Source: Noviherbaspirillum sedimenti (GTDB taxonomy: Bacteria > Pseudomonadota > Gammaproteobacteria > Burkholderiales > Burkholderiaceae_D). From it: DNA of 64,000 nt. Positions 27,142 through 35,040 of this stretch are shown one piece after another. A model generated the notes under the pieces. It ran no database searches. It was not told where the DNA came from and saw only the letters and a list, made by a program, of their open reading frames with translations. Both the position numbers and the translations under genes were made by a program. Location of the stretch: NCBI RefSeq assembly GCF_003590835.1, contig NZ_QYUQ01000002.1, positions 2,046,001 through 2,110,000 of the forward strand, given 5' to 3'. Numbering within the stretch: position 1 is the stretch's first letter; each line of letters opens with the position of its first letter.

Positions 27142-28277
27142 TTCAGAAGATACGCTTGCCCCTCGCGCTGCGCGATCGAAGACTCGATCCTGGGACGCAG
27201 CAAAGTCTCCAGGTATCCATCACGACTGCGTTTCAGGACCGTTCGCCCCGCGCTGTAAGCCGCCAGCACCTGACATTCGATCACAACCCGGGGCTCCCAC
27301 CAGCTGGCCTGTTGCAGACTGTCAGCAAGAGACGCGAGCACTGCGGCAAGATCGTTCCAGCATGCAGCTTGAACATGCCGCGCGCCCAACCATGCGGGCG
27401 AATTTGCATCGGCGTGCCAGGCAAGCAATTCGAAGGCCGATTTGTGAATCGCCGCGCTGCGCGCTCTCAACTCAACGTCAGTCTTGTGCGCGTCGAAGTC
27501 CGTCAACAATGTGAGACATTCCCCATACAGCGCGGCCTCTGGCGTCGCTTCTTTCATTGATTCAGCTTTCTTGAACCACTGCAGCGAGTCCAGAAAGAAG
27601 GAGTTCGCCACCGCTCTCTTCGGCTCGTCGAGAGCCGATGCCAGGCCGGCCATCCCCAACTCAAAGCTGGCTTCATAGGCCGCGTCCTCACATTCGGAGA
27701 AGATGCGCAGCCTATCCACCAACTCCGCTTCGCGCCAATGAGAGTGGGCGATCCCCATGATCTTGGCGGCATGGCGAAGGAAATGCGACTCGTCGGAGAC
27801 CTGAATGCCCAACAAGGCATCCAGTAGGCGAAGCTGCATCCGGCGATCAGATGCAGCCATGCGGAAAGCTCCTTCAAGCGCTACGGCGCGAGCATAGCCC
27901 GTGAGAGCGCCGGAAACATCAACTGCCTTCTGCAAGAAAGCCATGAACACGTCGCTGGCGGTGCCGTCCGGCAATTGACAAGCATCCAGCGCGTCGACCA
28001 TCTCGATCAACACAACATCGCTTGTGGCCGCCCGTACCAGACGATCGATCAGATCTTTCCATGGATGCACATCCTTGACCGATGCGTCGCTCGCGCCTCG
28101 GAGAACTGCCGACAATATCTCGCCGGCCAAAGGCGATGCTCCCAGCGATGGGGTAGCCTGAGCAATAGCGTCGAATCCGCCCAGATCATCGACGCTTGGC
28201 ACTTTGCCTTGGCTCAACAACACATGTAGCGCGACTTCCACCGGATGTAGTTGAATCCCCGGGGCGGTTGCTACCAC
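27084..28277 (-). CDS. Helical protein of unknown function in the defence operon
   Basis: A 397-residue, mostly helical protein with no recognised domain and no membrane segments. It starts with GTG at 28277, six bases after a GGAGG site that lies inside the end of the ATPase gene, and overlaps that gene by seven bases. Residues up to about 380 look like good protein sequence (YLETLLRPRIESSIAQREGQ). After an A7 run the remaining dozen residues look like out-of-frame sequence, while the other frame continues naturally into the nuclease. I suspect that this frame is the N-terminal part of the nuclease protein, joined by a frameshift. Confidence 0.6.
   Translation of the reverse strand: MVATAPGIQLHPVEVALHVLLSQGKVPSVDDLGGFDAIAQATPSLGASPLAGEILSAVLRGASDASVKDVHPWKDLIDRLVRAATSDVVLIEMVDALDACQLPDGTASDVFMAFLQKAVDVSGALTGYARAVALEGAFRMAASDRRMQLRLLDALLGIQVSDESHFLRHAAKIMGIAHSHWREAELVDRLRIFSECEDAAYEASFELGMAGLASALDEPKRAVANSFFLDSLQWFKKAESMKEATPEAALYGECLTLLTDFDAHKTDVELRARSAAIHKSAFELLAWHADANSPAWLGARHVQAACWNDLAAVLASLADSLQQASWWEPRVVIECQVLAAYSAGRTVLKRSRDGYLETLLRPRIESSIAQREGQAYLLKCWLKKIGSTSRFPKPMRS
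27125..27131 (-). other. A7 run at the junction of two overlapping frames
   Basis: On the minus strand the sequence reads CTC AAA AAA ATC in the upstream frame. A shift of -1 after the second AAA enters the downstream frame at AAT CGG and continues to the stop at 26218. The run can explain a programmed or transcriptional slip, a real one-base indel, or a sequencing error. Confidence 0.7.
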
Positions 28278-30226
28278 AGGTAGCCTCCATTAATGGCTTC
28301 TCTGCGATGGCTGTCAGGGATGTGATCGTTCATTGCTTTAGAGGTCACACCAGCAACGAAAATCTGCAGATGAGGAAGTTCATCACGAATATCCTTCAAT
28401 CCCGAGAGCAGTTCACGAAGATCCTCTGGCGCGATTTCCTGGGCAGCGGGCGAGTCGATCATCATCAGACCGGGGTGTCTTCCGATACCTCTTCGTTCAC
28501 CGACCTGAATCATGGCGAGAACTGTGGCGACCTTCAGTCGCAGGCGTTCGCCTTTCGTCACTTTGCTGAACGATGTCTCGGCCCCGCCCTTCGTCAGGAT
28601 CAGGCTCGCATTCCCGCGCAGTTGAGCCTTCGACAAGCTGTGCATGCCAAAGCGCTGGGCGAAGTGAAGAAGGCTGATGGAAACCTCTGCCAGAAACTCG
28701 TCGCGGACAGCTTTTGATCGTGTTTCCGTCTCGCTGACAATGGCTTTGAGCACAACGGCTTCGTCATCCGAGACATCATCGCTACCAGGATCAAAGCCAG
28801 CTTCTTCGAGGCGACCTTCAAGCACTGCGATCTCGTTGGCAAGAAATTTTCGAGCGTCGAACGACCCAAGCTGCAGCGTCAACGCTTCGCTCTTCGTTTG
28901 AATGCCCTCCAGATCCGCTTGCAAGGCCTGGAGACTTTTATCGGCCAGACCACGGTTCTTCTCGGCCTTGTCGAACGCCGCTTTTGACGCCTTGACACTC
29001 GCCTCAAGCTCTTTCCTCAGAACATCCGCGTCCTCGCTGCTCGAAATGTTCTCTCCACATACCGAGCATGAATGGCTGGCAGCTTCCTTTTTCTTTCGTG
29101 CCTGGTCAATCTCATGATCACAACGCGGGCAGCAACTCGGGTCGAGCAAACGGAAGATTGAGCCAGCCGCTGTCGAATCCTGGTGTGCCTGTAGCTCCCG
29201 GCGGTCCTGTAAGTGGGCGGCGCTTGCCTGCTGTTCTGCGAGCGTCTCTCGATCAAGCCGATCTTGCATCGCCTTCTCCCGACGCTTGGTTTCCGAGTAC
29301 CTGCCGCTAAGCACCGACAGTTCAGCCTGGATTGCCTCATCCGAGGGTTGCGCACTCAGTGCTTCTCGCTTCTCTGCAAGCGACGCTTCGATCTCCTTGA
29401 CGCGGATTTGCTTGGCACGCGCGCCTTGATTGCGGCGGCGGACATCCAATTCATTTCCAGACTCGACGAGTTTCAGTGCCGCCGCTGCCGTGGCCAGTGT
29501 CGAGACCCACGGAACACCCAGGTACATCTGCATCAGACGCGCCTGAGTTCCTGTCGTAGCGGGCAGATCGCCGAGCACTACGTCGTAGTTGGTGCCGATG
29601 AACATCGCACCCGACAACGCCGGCCAACCATGAACGACCGCATGGCCGGTCTTTTCTTCGGAATCGCTTTCGCGCCATGTCGCAAGACCCTCCATCGAGA
29701 ACGCACGCTGAAAGAAGTCCGACATGACCATCTCGAACTGCTTATCGCTATTGAAGGACGCGAGCACCGTAGGGTTCGCCGTCGTCGATGAACGCCGGCT
29801 CAGCGTTCCAGAGGCTCCATTCTGACAATCGAGCCGCACCTCATGTTCGAGCCCATCGAGATCGAATCGCAAGCAGGCGTCGTGTATCCAAGTCTTGACG
29901 TCATCCTGAAGATTCGGAGACGGCCTGCCGCGCATCAGCCAGCGTACGACTTCGATGATCGATGACTTCCCGCGCAGGTTTCGGTCCGTCATCATTCCCC
30001 AGAGTCCTTCACTGAGGCCCTGCCATTCGAAGGTGTAGCGTCCATCGTCCTCTACACCTTGCTTCGTCCCTCCGAAGGCAATACTCAGAAGCTTTATCCT
30101 GCGCGGAGCGGGCAGCACTGGGGTTGGCACGATATGCCGCGCGGTCAACACTGACTCCACGCGACTCGTATCGACCTTCGCTCGGCTTGCGATGGCGTCC
30201 AGCCATTCCATGCTTTCTTTTGCCAT
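28271..30226 (-). CDS. Rad50/SMC-like ATPase with zinc-hook-like motif
   Basis: A 651-residue ATPase. The N-terminal lobe has a shortened P-loop, NLRGKSSI (Lys87). A coiled coil spans about residues 255-460 with charged heptads, interrupted by CCPRCD (Cys366, Cys369) and CSVCGE (Cys387, Cys390), which look like a zinc ribbon or hook. The C-terminal lobe has the signature-like TKGERLRLK (residues 557-565) and Walker B GLMMIDSP with Asp591. This matches the ATPases of ABC three-component and Lamassu-like defence systems, expected to sense or bind foreign DNA ends. The ATG has an AAGGAGGAG site. It lies ten bases after the small middle-component gene. Confidence 0.8.
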   Translation of the reverse strand: MAKESMEWLDAIASRAKVDTSRVESVLTARHIVPTPVLPAPRRIKLLSIAFGGTKQGVEDDGRYTFEWQGLSEGLWGMMTDRNLRGKSSIIEVVRWLMRGRPSPNLQDDVKTWIHDACLRFDLDGLEHEVRLDCQNGASGTLSRRSSTTANPTVLASFNSDKQFEMVMSDFFQRAFSMEGLATWRESDSEEKTGHAVVHGWPALSGAMFIGTNYDVVLGDLPATTGTQARLMQMYLGVPWVSTLATAAAALKLVESGNELDVRRRNQGARAKQIRVKEIEASLAEKREALSAQPSDEAIQAELSVLSGRYSETKRREKAMQDRLDRETLAEQQASAAHLQDRRELQAHQDSTAAGSIFRLLDPSCCPRCDHEIDQARKKKEAASHSCSVCGENISSSEDADVLRKELEASVKASKAAFDKAEKNRGLADKSLQALQADLEGIQTKSEALTLQLGSFDARKFLANEIAVLEGRLEEAGFDPGSDDVSDDEAVVLKAIVSETETRSKAVRDEFLAEVSISLLHFAQRFGMHSLSKAQLRGNASLILTKGGAETSFSKVTKGERLRLKVATVLAMIQVGERRGIGRHPGLMMIDSPAAQEIAPEDLRELLSGLKDIRDELPHLQIFVAGVTSKAMNDHIPDSHRREAINGGYLW

Positions 30227-30236
30227 GTCTCCTCCT

Positions 30237-30869
30237 TCAGGCGGTTTGTTTGAGTTGATTCAGTCTTCGTTGCACGTCCGTGCCGATAGGAGGAATGATC
30301 CCGCCGAGCTGGGTTTGAGCATACGTTGCCTGCTCGTACTGCTTATCCTTCAGAGCACCACCACCACGTGTGCCGGCAATGTCCGCGACCAAGGCTGCCC
30401 GTTGTGCATACCATTTAAGAATTGGTTCCTGTACGACAGCATTCGAACAAACATCTACCCCGCGAACCGTCAGGATGAAATTGGTTTCGTGGACCTTCAC
30501 CTTCCCTTTGATACCAGTGATGCGGACTAGGTCGCGTGATCGAAGCAAGGAAAGCGCATCGTCGAGGCGCTCATAGGCACCAAACAGATAGCGGATCATC
30601 GGAATGCGCCGCAAGTCAGGCTCATCGCTTTCGAAGATCGCTTCCGCAGCTTGACGGTGGGTGGCATTGCCTGTCGCTTCGTAGCCGTCCAACAATTCGC
30701 TAGCCAGATAATCCGGGTTGCGCATCCAGAAGTCGAAGGCATGCAATCGCGCCTCGCCTTTGAAAATCTTGGCGACCGTCGGGTCGTTCGGATCTGCCCA
30801 TGGCATGCTGCCGGCGTTCAAAATGAAAAGTATCCGGATTGCGTCCCGGTGCGGCGTTCGAGCATTCAC
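30237..30869 (-). CDS. Probable middle component of an ABC three-component-like system
   Basis: A 210-residue protein that starts with GTG, whose last bases overlap the stop of the preceding gene (GTGA). The segment LHAFDFWMRNPDYLASELL at residues 42-60 resembles the conserved region of ABC three-component middle components, which couple a Rad50-like ATPase to an effector. A winged-helix-like segment follows (RYLFGAYERLDDALSLLRSR, then beta-strand residues DLVRITGIKGKVKV). Assignment rests on this resemblance and on its place directly before the ATPase gene; it is not certain. Confidence 0.55.
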   Translation of the reverse strand: MNARTPHRDAIRILFILNAGSMPWADPNDPTVAKIFKGEARLHAFDFWMRNPDYLASELLDGYEATGNATHRQAAEAIFESDEPDLRRIPMIRYLFGAYERLDDALSLLRSRDLVRITGIKGKVKVHETNFILTVRGVDVCSNAVVQEPILKWYAQRAALVADIAGTRGGGALKDKQYEQATYAQTQLGGIIPPIGTDVQRRLNQLKQTA

Positions 30870-31780
30870 ACGTTCCCCTTTTTTCTGAGCATCAGTTGAA
30901 TCATCGCGAACAGGCGATGGAACAGATAATCGACGTGATCCACATCAATGACGGCGACTTGGTTGATTTCCGAGTGCCGTATGAGATGGCTATTGCCAAT
31001 CGTCGTCAGTTCCATCGCTTCCGCCTCCAGTCGTGATCGCAAAGACGGTTCTGCAGCCACGGCATCAAGGATGATCTTGATCGACCGCTTCTTATCGCCA
31101 GGGTCCGCCAGTGACTTGAGCCGTTCCCATGCGTCCCACAAGCGTTCCAGCGCTTCGCGGCGCACAAGCGGATTGCGATCGGAAAACTTGGTCCGACATT
31201 CCTCCAGCATGTTGTCCAGCGTGCGATCACCGCTACAAAACGCTGTTCGCCTGAGATCGTCGCCAAGCACGGGAGGTAGAACACGCACGATGCGGCCGGT
31301 CGACAGCATCTCGAACGCCACGCCATTGCGCGCAAAAATGCGGTTGACGGTCTTGCGGAATTCTTCCTGCCCAGCCGCCTGGTCGAACATCAAATGATGA
31401 TGGTTGAAATAGTCGTGATGCTTGCCCGGGATCGGTTGCGCCACGGCGGCATACACGAACTCCACGAAATCCAGCACCAGCATGGTGTCAGGCGCAAACG
31501 GCTGACGCTGCGAGAAAAATCCTTCCTCTTCCACACGAGTCGTTTCCAACGGCCAAGACAAGCCAGGCATCTCCGCAACCACGGACGCGGCAAGCGCACC
31601 CGTGTCGCTGCCACAGACCGCTTGTCCGTCCGGGCATCGCTCGGGAAACCGCTGGCCAAAAGCCCCGCTGTTGACCAGCGCTTGCACCGTCCCCACCAGT
31701 CCCGCCCACACGACGGGTGAGATCACCTGATCGGTACGGGCGCGAGCGCCATTCTCTCTATCACTGAAGTAGTCGCTCAT
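30866..31780 (-). CDS. AbiJ-like abortive infection protein (tentative)
   Basis: A 304-residue protein. The start MSDYFSDREN and the segment AFEMLSTGRIVRVLPPVL at residues 155-172 resemble N-terminal domains found in AbiJ-type proteins. The C-terminal 100 residues are helical and contain LERLWDAWERLKSLADPGDK and NSHLIRHSEINQ, with Arg268 and His269, then DHVDYLFHRLFAMIQLM. This recalls the helical tail of AbiJ relatives that is compared with HEPN domains, but the exact Rx4-6H ribonuclease motif is not clear. The ATG overlaps the AbiEii stop (ATGA). Confidence 0.5.
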   Translation of the reverse strand: MSDYFSDRENGARARTDQVISPVVWAGLVGTVQALVNSGAFGQRFPERCPDGQAVCGSDTGALAASVVAEMPGLSWPLETTRVEEEGFFSQRQPFAPDTMLVLDFVEFVYAAVAQPIPGKHHDYFNHHHLMFDQAAGQEEFRKTVNRIFARNGVAFEMLSTGRIVRVLPPVLGDDLRRTAFCSGDRTLDNMLEECRTKFSDRNPLVRREALERLWDAWERLKSLADPGDKKRSIKIILDAVAAEPSLRSRLEAEAMELTTIGNSHLIRHSEINQVAVIDVDHVDYLFHRLFAMIQLMLRKKGNV

Positions 31781-32856
31781 GGGTGTTGCGTCTCTTTCGT
31801 GGTAAGCGCTGCCATTCCAGCGCCATTGACGATCTGCTCGAATCGTTTCGTACTGTCCAGTACTGCATCGAGTGGAGGGACGTCGCCGAAGACCATGCCG
31901 GCCATCGCTTCATAGTCTCTTTCGAGCGCATCTCTCATCGCTGGGCTCGGTGTCAGCTTGAACGTTCCGGGTACTGCAATATCGAGCCCCAAATCTGCGC
32001 TGCCAAAGAACAACCTCGCATGGCGAGCGCAGTCGATCGCCAGCGCGTGATCACTCTGCCATACGGCCGCCAACGGAGCCTGCATCAGTTGATGCACGTC
32101 ATAGTAGTGGCGCGAGACGCGTTGCCCTCCGTGCCTTAGCTCGCTGCGACGATCGTGCCACTGGCGTAGGCCGTGCAAGATCATGACCTTGTCCCAGAAG
32201 GTGCGTTCGGGCTTCACAGTGATCACGTTCGTCACGGTCAAGTCCAGGTCGGGCAGATCCTGTGTGACATACGGCGTGATGGAGGCAGCGACATGCGGAT
32301 CGAGTGCCGATTTGGCACCGGCCTCAATCTTGACGGCTGAGCGGATGTAGTCGTCGGTGGTAGCAGTGACCGCCGGATACCAGAACAGGAGGCTCTGACC
32401 ATCCTTGTCGTCGGGGTCGGGCTCCAGTCGAAAACGGTCCTCGGGAATGACGGATGCCGCAAGGTGAGTGAACTGCGCTGTCAACGGTCCTGCGACATAG
32501 GCTTGACATGCATCGCGGATGGCTTCAAGGCGTGCACGGCGCTTCTTCCCGCTCAGCGCATCCAGGTCGGCAACCTCGGCACCCTGTCCCAAATCATCAC
32601 GGAACACCGTGATGTCAATGTCTTCGGAAAAGCGGGAGATGAGGCCGAAGGCCTTGGCGAGCGAGGTGCCGCCCTTGAACAGCAGGCGGGGTCCACCGAC
32701 CGCCAGACCGTTGAACAAGGCATCCAGTGTCCAGCAGACCCAGAAATCCTTTTCGACGTTCTGAACCCCTGTACCGAGGCGAGCCGCAGCGCCGAGAAAT
32801 AAGTCTCGCCGCTCGACATCGCTGGCGGTGATGACGGTATGGAATGCGGGATTCAA
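31777..32856 (-). CDS. abiEii: AbiEii/AbiGii-type nucleotidyltransferase
   Basis: A 359-residue protein of the AbiEii/AbiGii toxin family. The DNA-polymerase-beta-like motif is LLFKGGTSLAKAFGLISRFS, with Gly62-Gly63-Thr-Ser and the acidic pair Asp79 and Asp81 in SEDIDI. Further family features are VEKDFWVCWTLDALF near residue 35 and ERTFWDKVMILHGL. Known AbiEii proteins are reversible growth-arresting toxins that transfer nucleotides, in type IV toxin-antitoxin pairs with AbiEi. The ATG overlaps the AbiEi stop (ATGA). Here it is the second gene of a longer operon, which is not the usual two-gene layout. Confidence 0.88.
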   Translation of the reverse strand: MNPAFHTVITASDVERRDLFLGAAARLGTGVQNVEKDFWVCWTLDALFNGLAVGGPRLLFKGGTSLAKAFGLISRFSEDIDITVFRDDLGQGAEVADLDALSGKKRRARLEAIRDACQAYVAGPLTAQFTHLAASVIPEDRFRLEPDPDDKDGQSLLFWYPAVTATTDDYIRSAVKIEAGAKSALDPHVAASITPYVTQDLPDLDLTVTNVITVKPERTFWDKVMILHGLRQWHDRRSELRHGGQRVSRHYYDVHQLMQAPLAAVWQSDHALAIDCARHARLFFGSADLGLDIAVPGTFKLTPSPAMRDALERDYEAMAGMVFGDVPPLDAVLDSTKRFEQIVNGAGMAALTTKETQHP

Positions 32857-33572
32857 CTGGCCTCCACGTGTTTGGCCGAGCGGCGGCGCACAGACGGTGG
32901 CTTTTCAACACCGGGAGATTGACGTGTCGCTGTTGATGCAGCCTGCGGGTCACATCCGGGGAGTTCACGGACCAAGCTTTGCATCCACGCCGGCAATACG
33001 TTGAAGCCATCGAGCAGATCCTGGCGGATCGCGGCGCCGTGTACAGGGTCGGCCAGCACCTTGGTCAGTTTGCTCAGGATAGGATAACGCTCCGAAGTCA
33101 ATGTGTCTTTCAACCAGTGCAGCGCCTGCACGATGCGCATGGCCGGACGCCCCGCCCAGTAAAGACGGCTAGGCGCCGTCTGCTTGAACTCGATGGTGAG
33201 CTTGTCTAGCTGAACCGCGCGACGGCGGGTGTCGGTATGGATGGTGACGCGAGCCGGCACCGCATCGGTCAGGCCGAGGTCATTGGCGGCGGTCATGCCG
33301 TCTACCAGTAGGCGCAGTTGATCACGGCGGGCAATGGCTTCCGCCACAGCGCGGTAGTCCGGGGTTGTGGGGCGCTTGGTCAGGCTGTTGAACTTGGGCC
33401 TGTCATATAGGCCCCTGTCGATGCGACGCAACTCTCCCGCCCGCACCATGCGCTGCAGGGTCTTGTCGATGGCATCACGACTGCCCAACTGTGCAAAGTC
33501 GGTTGGCACCCAAACTTGTCCAGGTTCAGCCGCTTCGATCAGGGCAAAGATGTGGGATTTGAGTTCGGACAT
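32853..33572 (-). CDS. abiEi: AbiEi-like antitoxin/repressor (DUF6088)
   Basis: A 239-residue protein with an N-terminal winged helix (SHIFALIEAAEPGQVWVPTD, then AIDKTLQRMVRAGELRRIDRG) and a C-terminal domain that resembles the DUF6088/AbiEi antitoxins (LLVDGMTAANDLGLTDAVPA). The polar tail, about 35 residues rich in Ser, Arg and Lys, is unlike the family core. Known AbiEi proteins bind inverted repeats in their own promoter and neutralise AbiEii. The ATG at 33572 has AGGAGA five bases upstream. It is the first gene of the seven-gene operon and is therefore a good candidate for the repressor of the whole island. Confidence 0.85.
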   Translation of the reverse strand: MSELKSHIFALIEAAEPGQVWVPTDFAQLGSRDAIDKTLQRMVRAGELRRIDRGLYDRPKFNSLTKRPTTPDYRAVAEAIARRDQLRLLVDGMTAANDLGLTDAVPARVTIHTDTRRRAVQLDKLTIEFKQTAPSRLYWAGRPAMRIVQALHWLKDTLTSERYPILSKLTKVLADPVHGAAIRQDLLDGFNVLPAWMQSLVRELPGCDPQAASTATRQSPGVEKPPSVRRRSAKHVEAS

Positions 33573-33581
33573 TATCTCTCC

Positions 33582-33653
33582 TGTCCGATATTTATATATC
33601 TTTTTCGGACATTGAGCAAGAGCTTGTCCGAAAAATGTAGTTTTATTTCGGAC
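33582..33653 (-). promoter_or_regulatory. Promoter of the defence operon with two inverted repeats
   Basis: On the minus strand TTGCTC (33619-33614) and TATAAAT (33596-33590) are 17 bases apart. Repeat 1 is TGTCCGA at 33582-33588 with TCGGACA at 33605-33611. Repeat 2 is GTCCGAAA at 33626-33633 with TTTCGGAC at 33646-33653. A further half-site, TGTCCGAA, is formed by the start codon itself (33564-33571). Repeat 1 covers the -10 box, fitting autorepression by AbiEi. Confidence 0.7.
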
Positions 33654-33674
33654 GACATATGTATGCACCGCAAA

Positions 33675-33705
33675 TAACAACGGCCCGCAATGCGGGCCGT
33701 TGTTC
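33675..33705 (-). terminator. Hairpin after the desaturase gene
   Basis: A perfect 13-base stem, AACAACGGCCCGC at 33676-33688 and GCGGGCCGTTGTT at 33692-33704, with a three-base loop, 18 bases past the desaturase stop. The downstream tail on the minus strand is only weakly U-rich (TTATTTG). It isolates the desaturase from the defence operon. Confidence 0.75.
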
Positions 33706-33722
33706 ATAAGGCAGATGCCGGA

Positions 33723-34913
33723 TCAGGCATAGCTGCGCAAGCGCAGTGAAAACTCTTGCAAAGCCTTGATGCCGGAAGCTTCGGCACGGACACACCAGTC
33801 CTGCAACTGGTGCAGCAATTGCTCGCGGCTGGCGTGGGAGCGGTCCCAGATGGCGGCCAGTTCCACGCGCATGTCATGCATGGTCTGCAGCGGCTTGCTG
33901 TGCGCCAGCACGGCGGACAATTGCTGCTGCTGCGGCTCGGCCAGCTTGGCAGGTTCGCTTTGCAGCAGCTTGCGCGACGATTTCAGCACACGGGATTCGA
34001 TCTGCGACTTGGCTTTCAGGTGTTCCAGCTCATCATGCCAGGTCTGTTTCAGCGATTTTGCGTATTTCCCCATGACGTCGTAGCGATTGGCGATCACCGA
34101 TTGCAGGGTATCGAAATCGGCCACGAGCTTTTTGCGGTCGAACTTGGGCGCCGGCGCGATTTTCTTGACCTTGGCCAGGCCGACGCTTTTCAGGATGCAG
34201 ATATACATCCAGCCGATATCGAACTCGTACCATTTCGACGAAAATTTCGCCGAAGTACCAAAGGTGTGATGGTTGTTGTGCAGTTCTTCGCCACCGATGA
34301 TGATGCCCCATGGGAACACATTGGTCGAAGCATCGGTGCAATCGTAGTTGCGGTAACCCCAGTAGTGGCCAATGCCATTGATGATGCCGGCGGCGTTGAT
34401 CGGGATCCACATCATTTGCACAGCCCAGACGGAAAGGCCGATGATGCCGAACAGCGATACGTTGATGATCAACATCATCGCAATGCCCAGGGTGCTGTAC
34501 TTGGTGTACAGATTGCGCTCGAGCCAATCATCCGGCGTGCCATGACCATACTTTTCCGTGGTTTCGGCATTCTTGGCTTCGATGCGATAGAGTTCCGCGC
34601 CTTCAAAGAAAACCTTCTTGATGCCGCGGGTAACCGGGCTATGCGGATCTTCCTCGGTTTCGCACTTGGCGTGATGCTTGCGGTGCACCGCAGCCCACTC
34701 CTTGGTCTGCATGCCGGTGGTCATCCACAGCCAGAAACGGAAGAAATGGCTGGGAATGGCATGCAACTCCAGGCCGCGATGGGCCTGGCAGCGGTGCAGG
34801 TAAATCGTCACGCCCAGGATAGTGAGATGCGTCACCACCAGGGTGTAAATCAGCACGTCCCAACCACTGGCGCCGGTCAGACCATTCGCCAGAAAATTCA
34901 ATATTGTGTCCAA
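33723..34913 (-). CDS. Fatty-acid desaturase (DesC/acyl-CoA delta-9-like)
   Basis: A 396-residue integral membrane di-iron desaturase that inserts a double bond into acyl chains. Three histidine boxes are visible: HRCQAHR near residue 41, HRKHH near 78 and HNNHH near 216, with hydrophobic segments before, between and after (LIYTLVVTHLTILGVTIYL, LIINVSLFGIIGLSVW). The C-terminal 120 residues are helical and charged, longer than in the shortest relatives, and may be a regulatory or docking part. The gene has its own terminator and probably adjusts membrane fluidity. Confidence 0.9.
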   Translation of the reverse strand: MDTILNFLANGLTGASGWDVLIYTLVVTHLTILGVTIYLHRCQAHRGLELHAIPSHFFRFWLWMTTGMQTKEWAAVHRKHHAKCETEEDPHSPVTRGIKKVFFEGAELYRIEAKNAETTEKYGHGTPDDWLERNLYTKYSTLGIAMMLIINVSLFGIIGLSVWAVQMMWIPINAAGIINGIGHYWGYRNYDCTDASTNVFPWGIIIGGEELHNNHHTFGTSAKFSSKWYEFDIGWMYICILKSVGLAKVKKIAPAPKFDRKKLVADFDTLQSVIANRYDVMGKYAKSLKQTWHDELEHLKAKSQIESRVLKSSRKLLQSEPAKLAEPQQQQLSAVLAHSKPLQTMHDMRVELAAIWDRSHASREQLLHQLQDWCVRAEASGIKALQEFSLRLRSYA

Positions 34914-35040
34914 AGTATGACTGCTCCAGAAAAATTCATCTCTTTGGCCCTGCAGTCCCCCGCACGGCCACGCTTATCTTGCTGTTTTTATTGGTCTTTT
35001 CAGGATTGTACTCGTTTTTCAGGGGAAACCCCCAAAGAGT

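Noticed and set aside
25703..33705. Attachment-site direct repeats at the island ends
   Set aside because: I compared sequence around the rpmG terminator and the desaturase terminator and saw no convincing direct repeat, and there is no integrase gene, so the mechanism of entry is left open.
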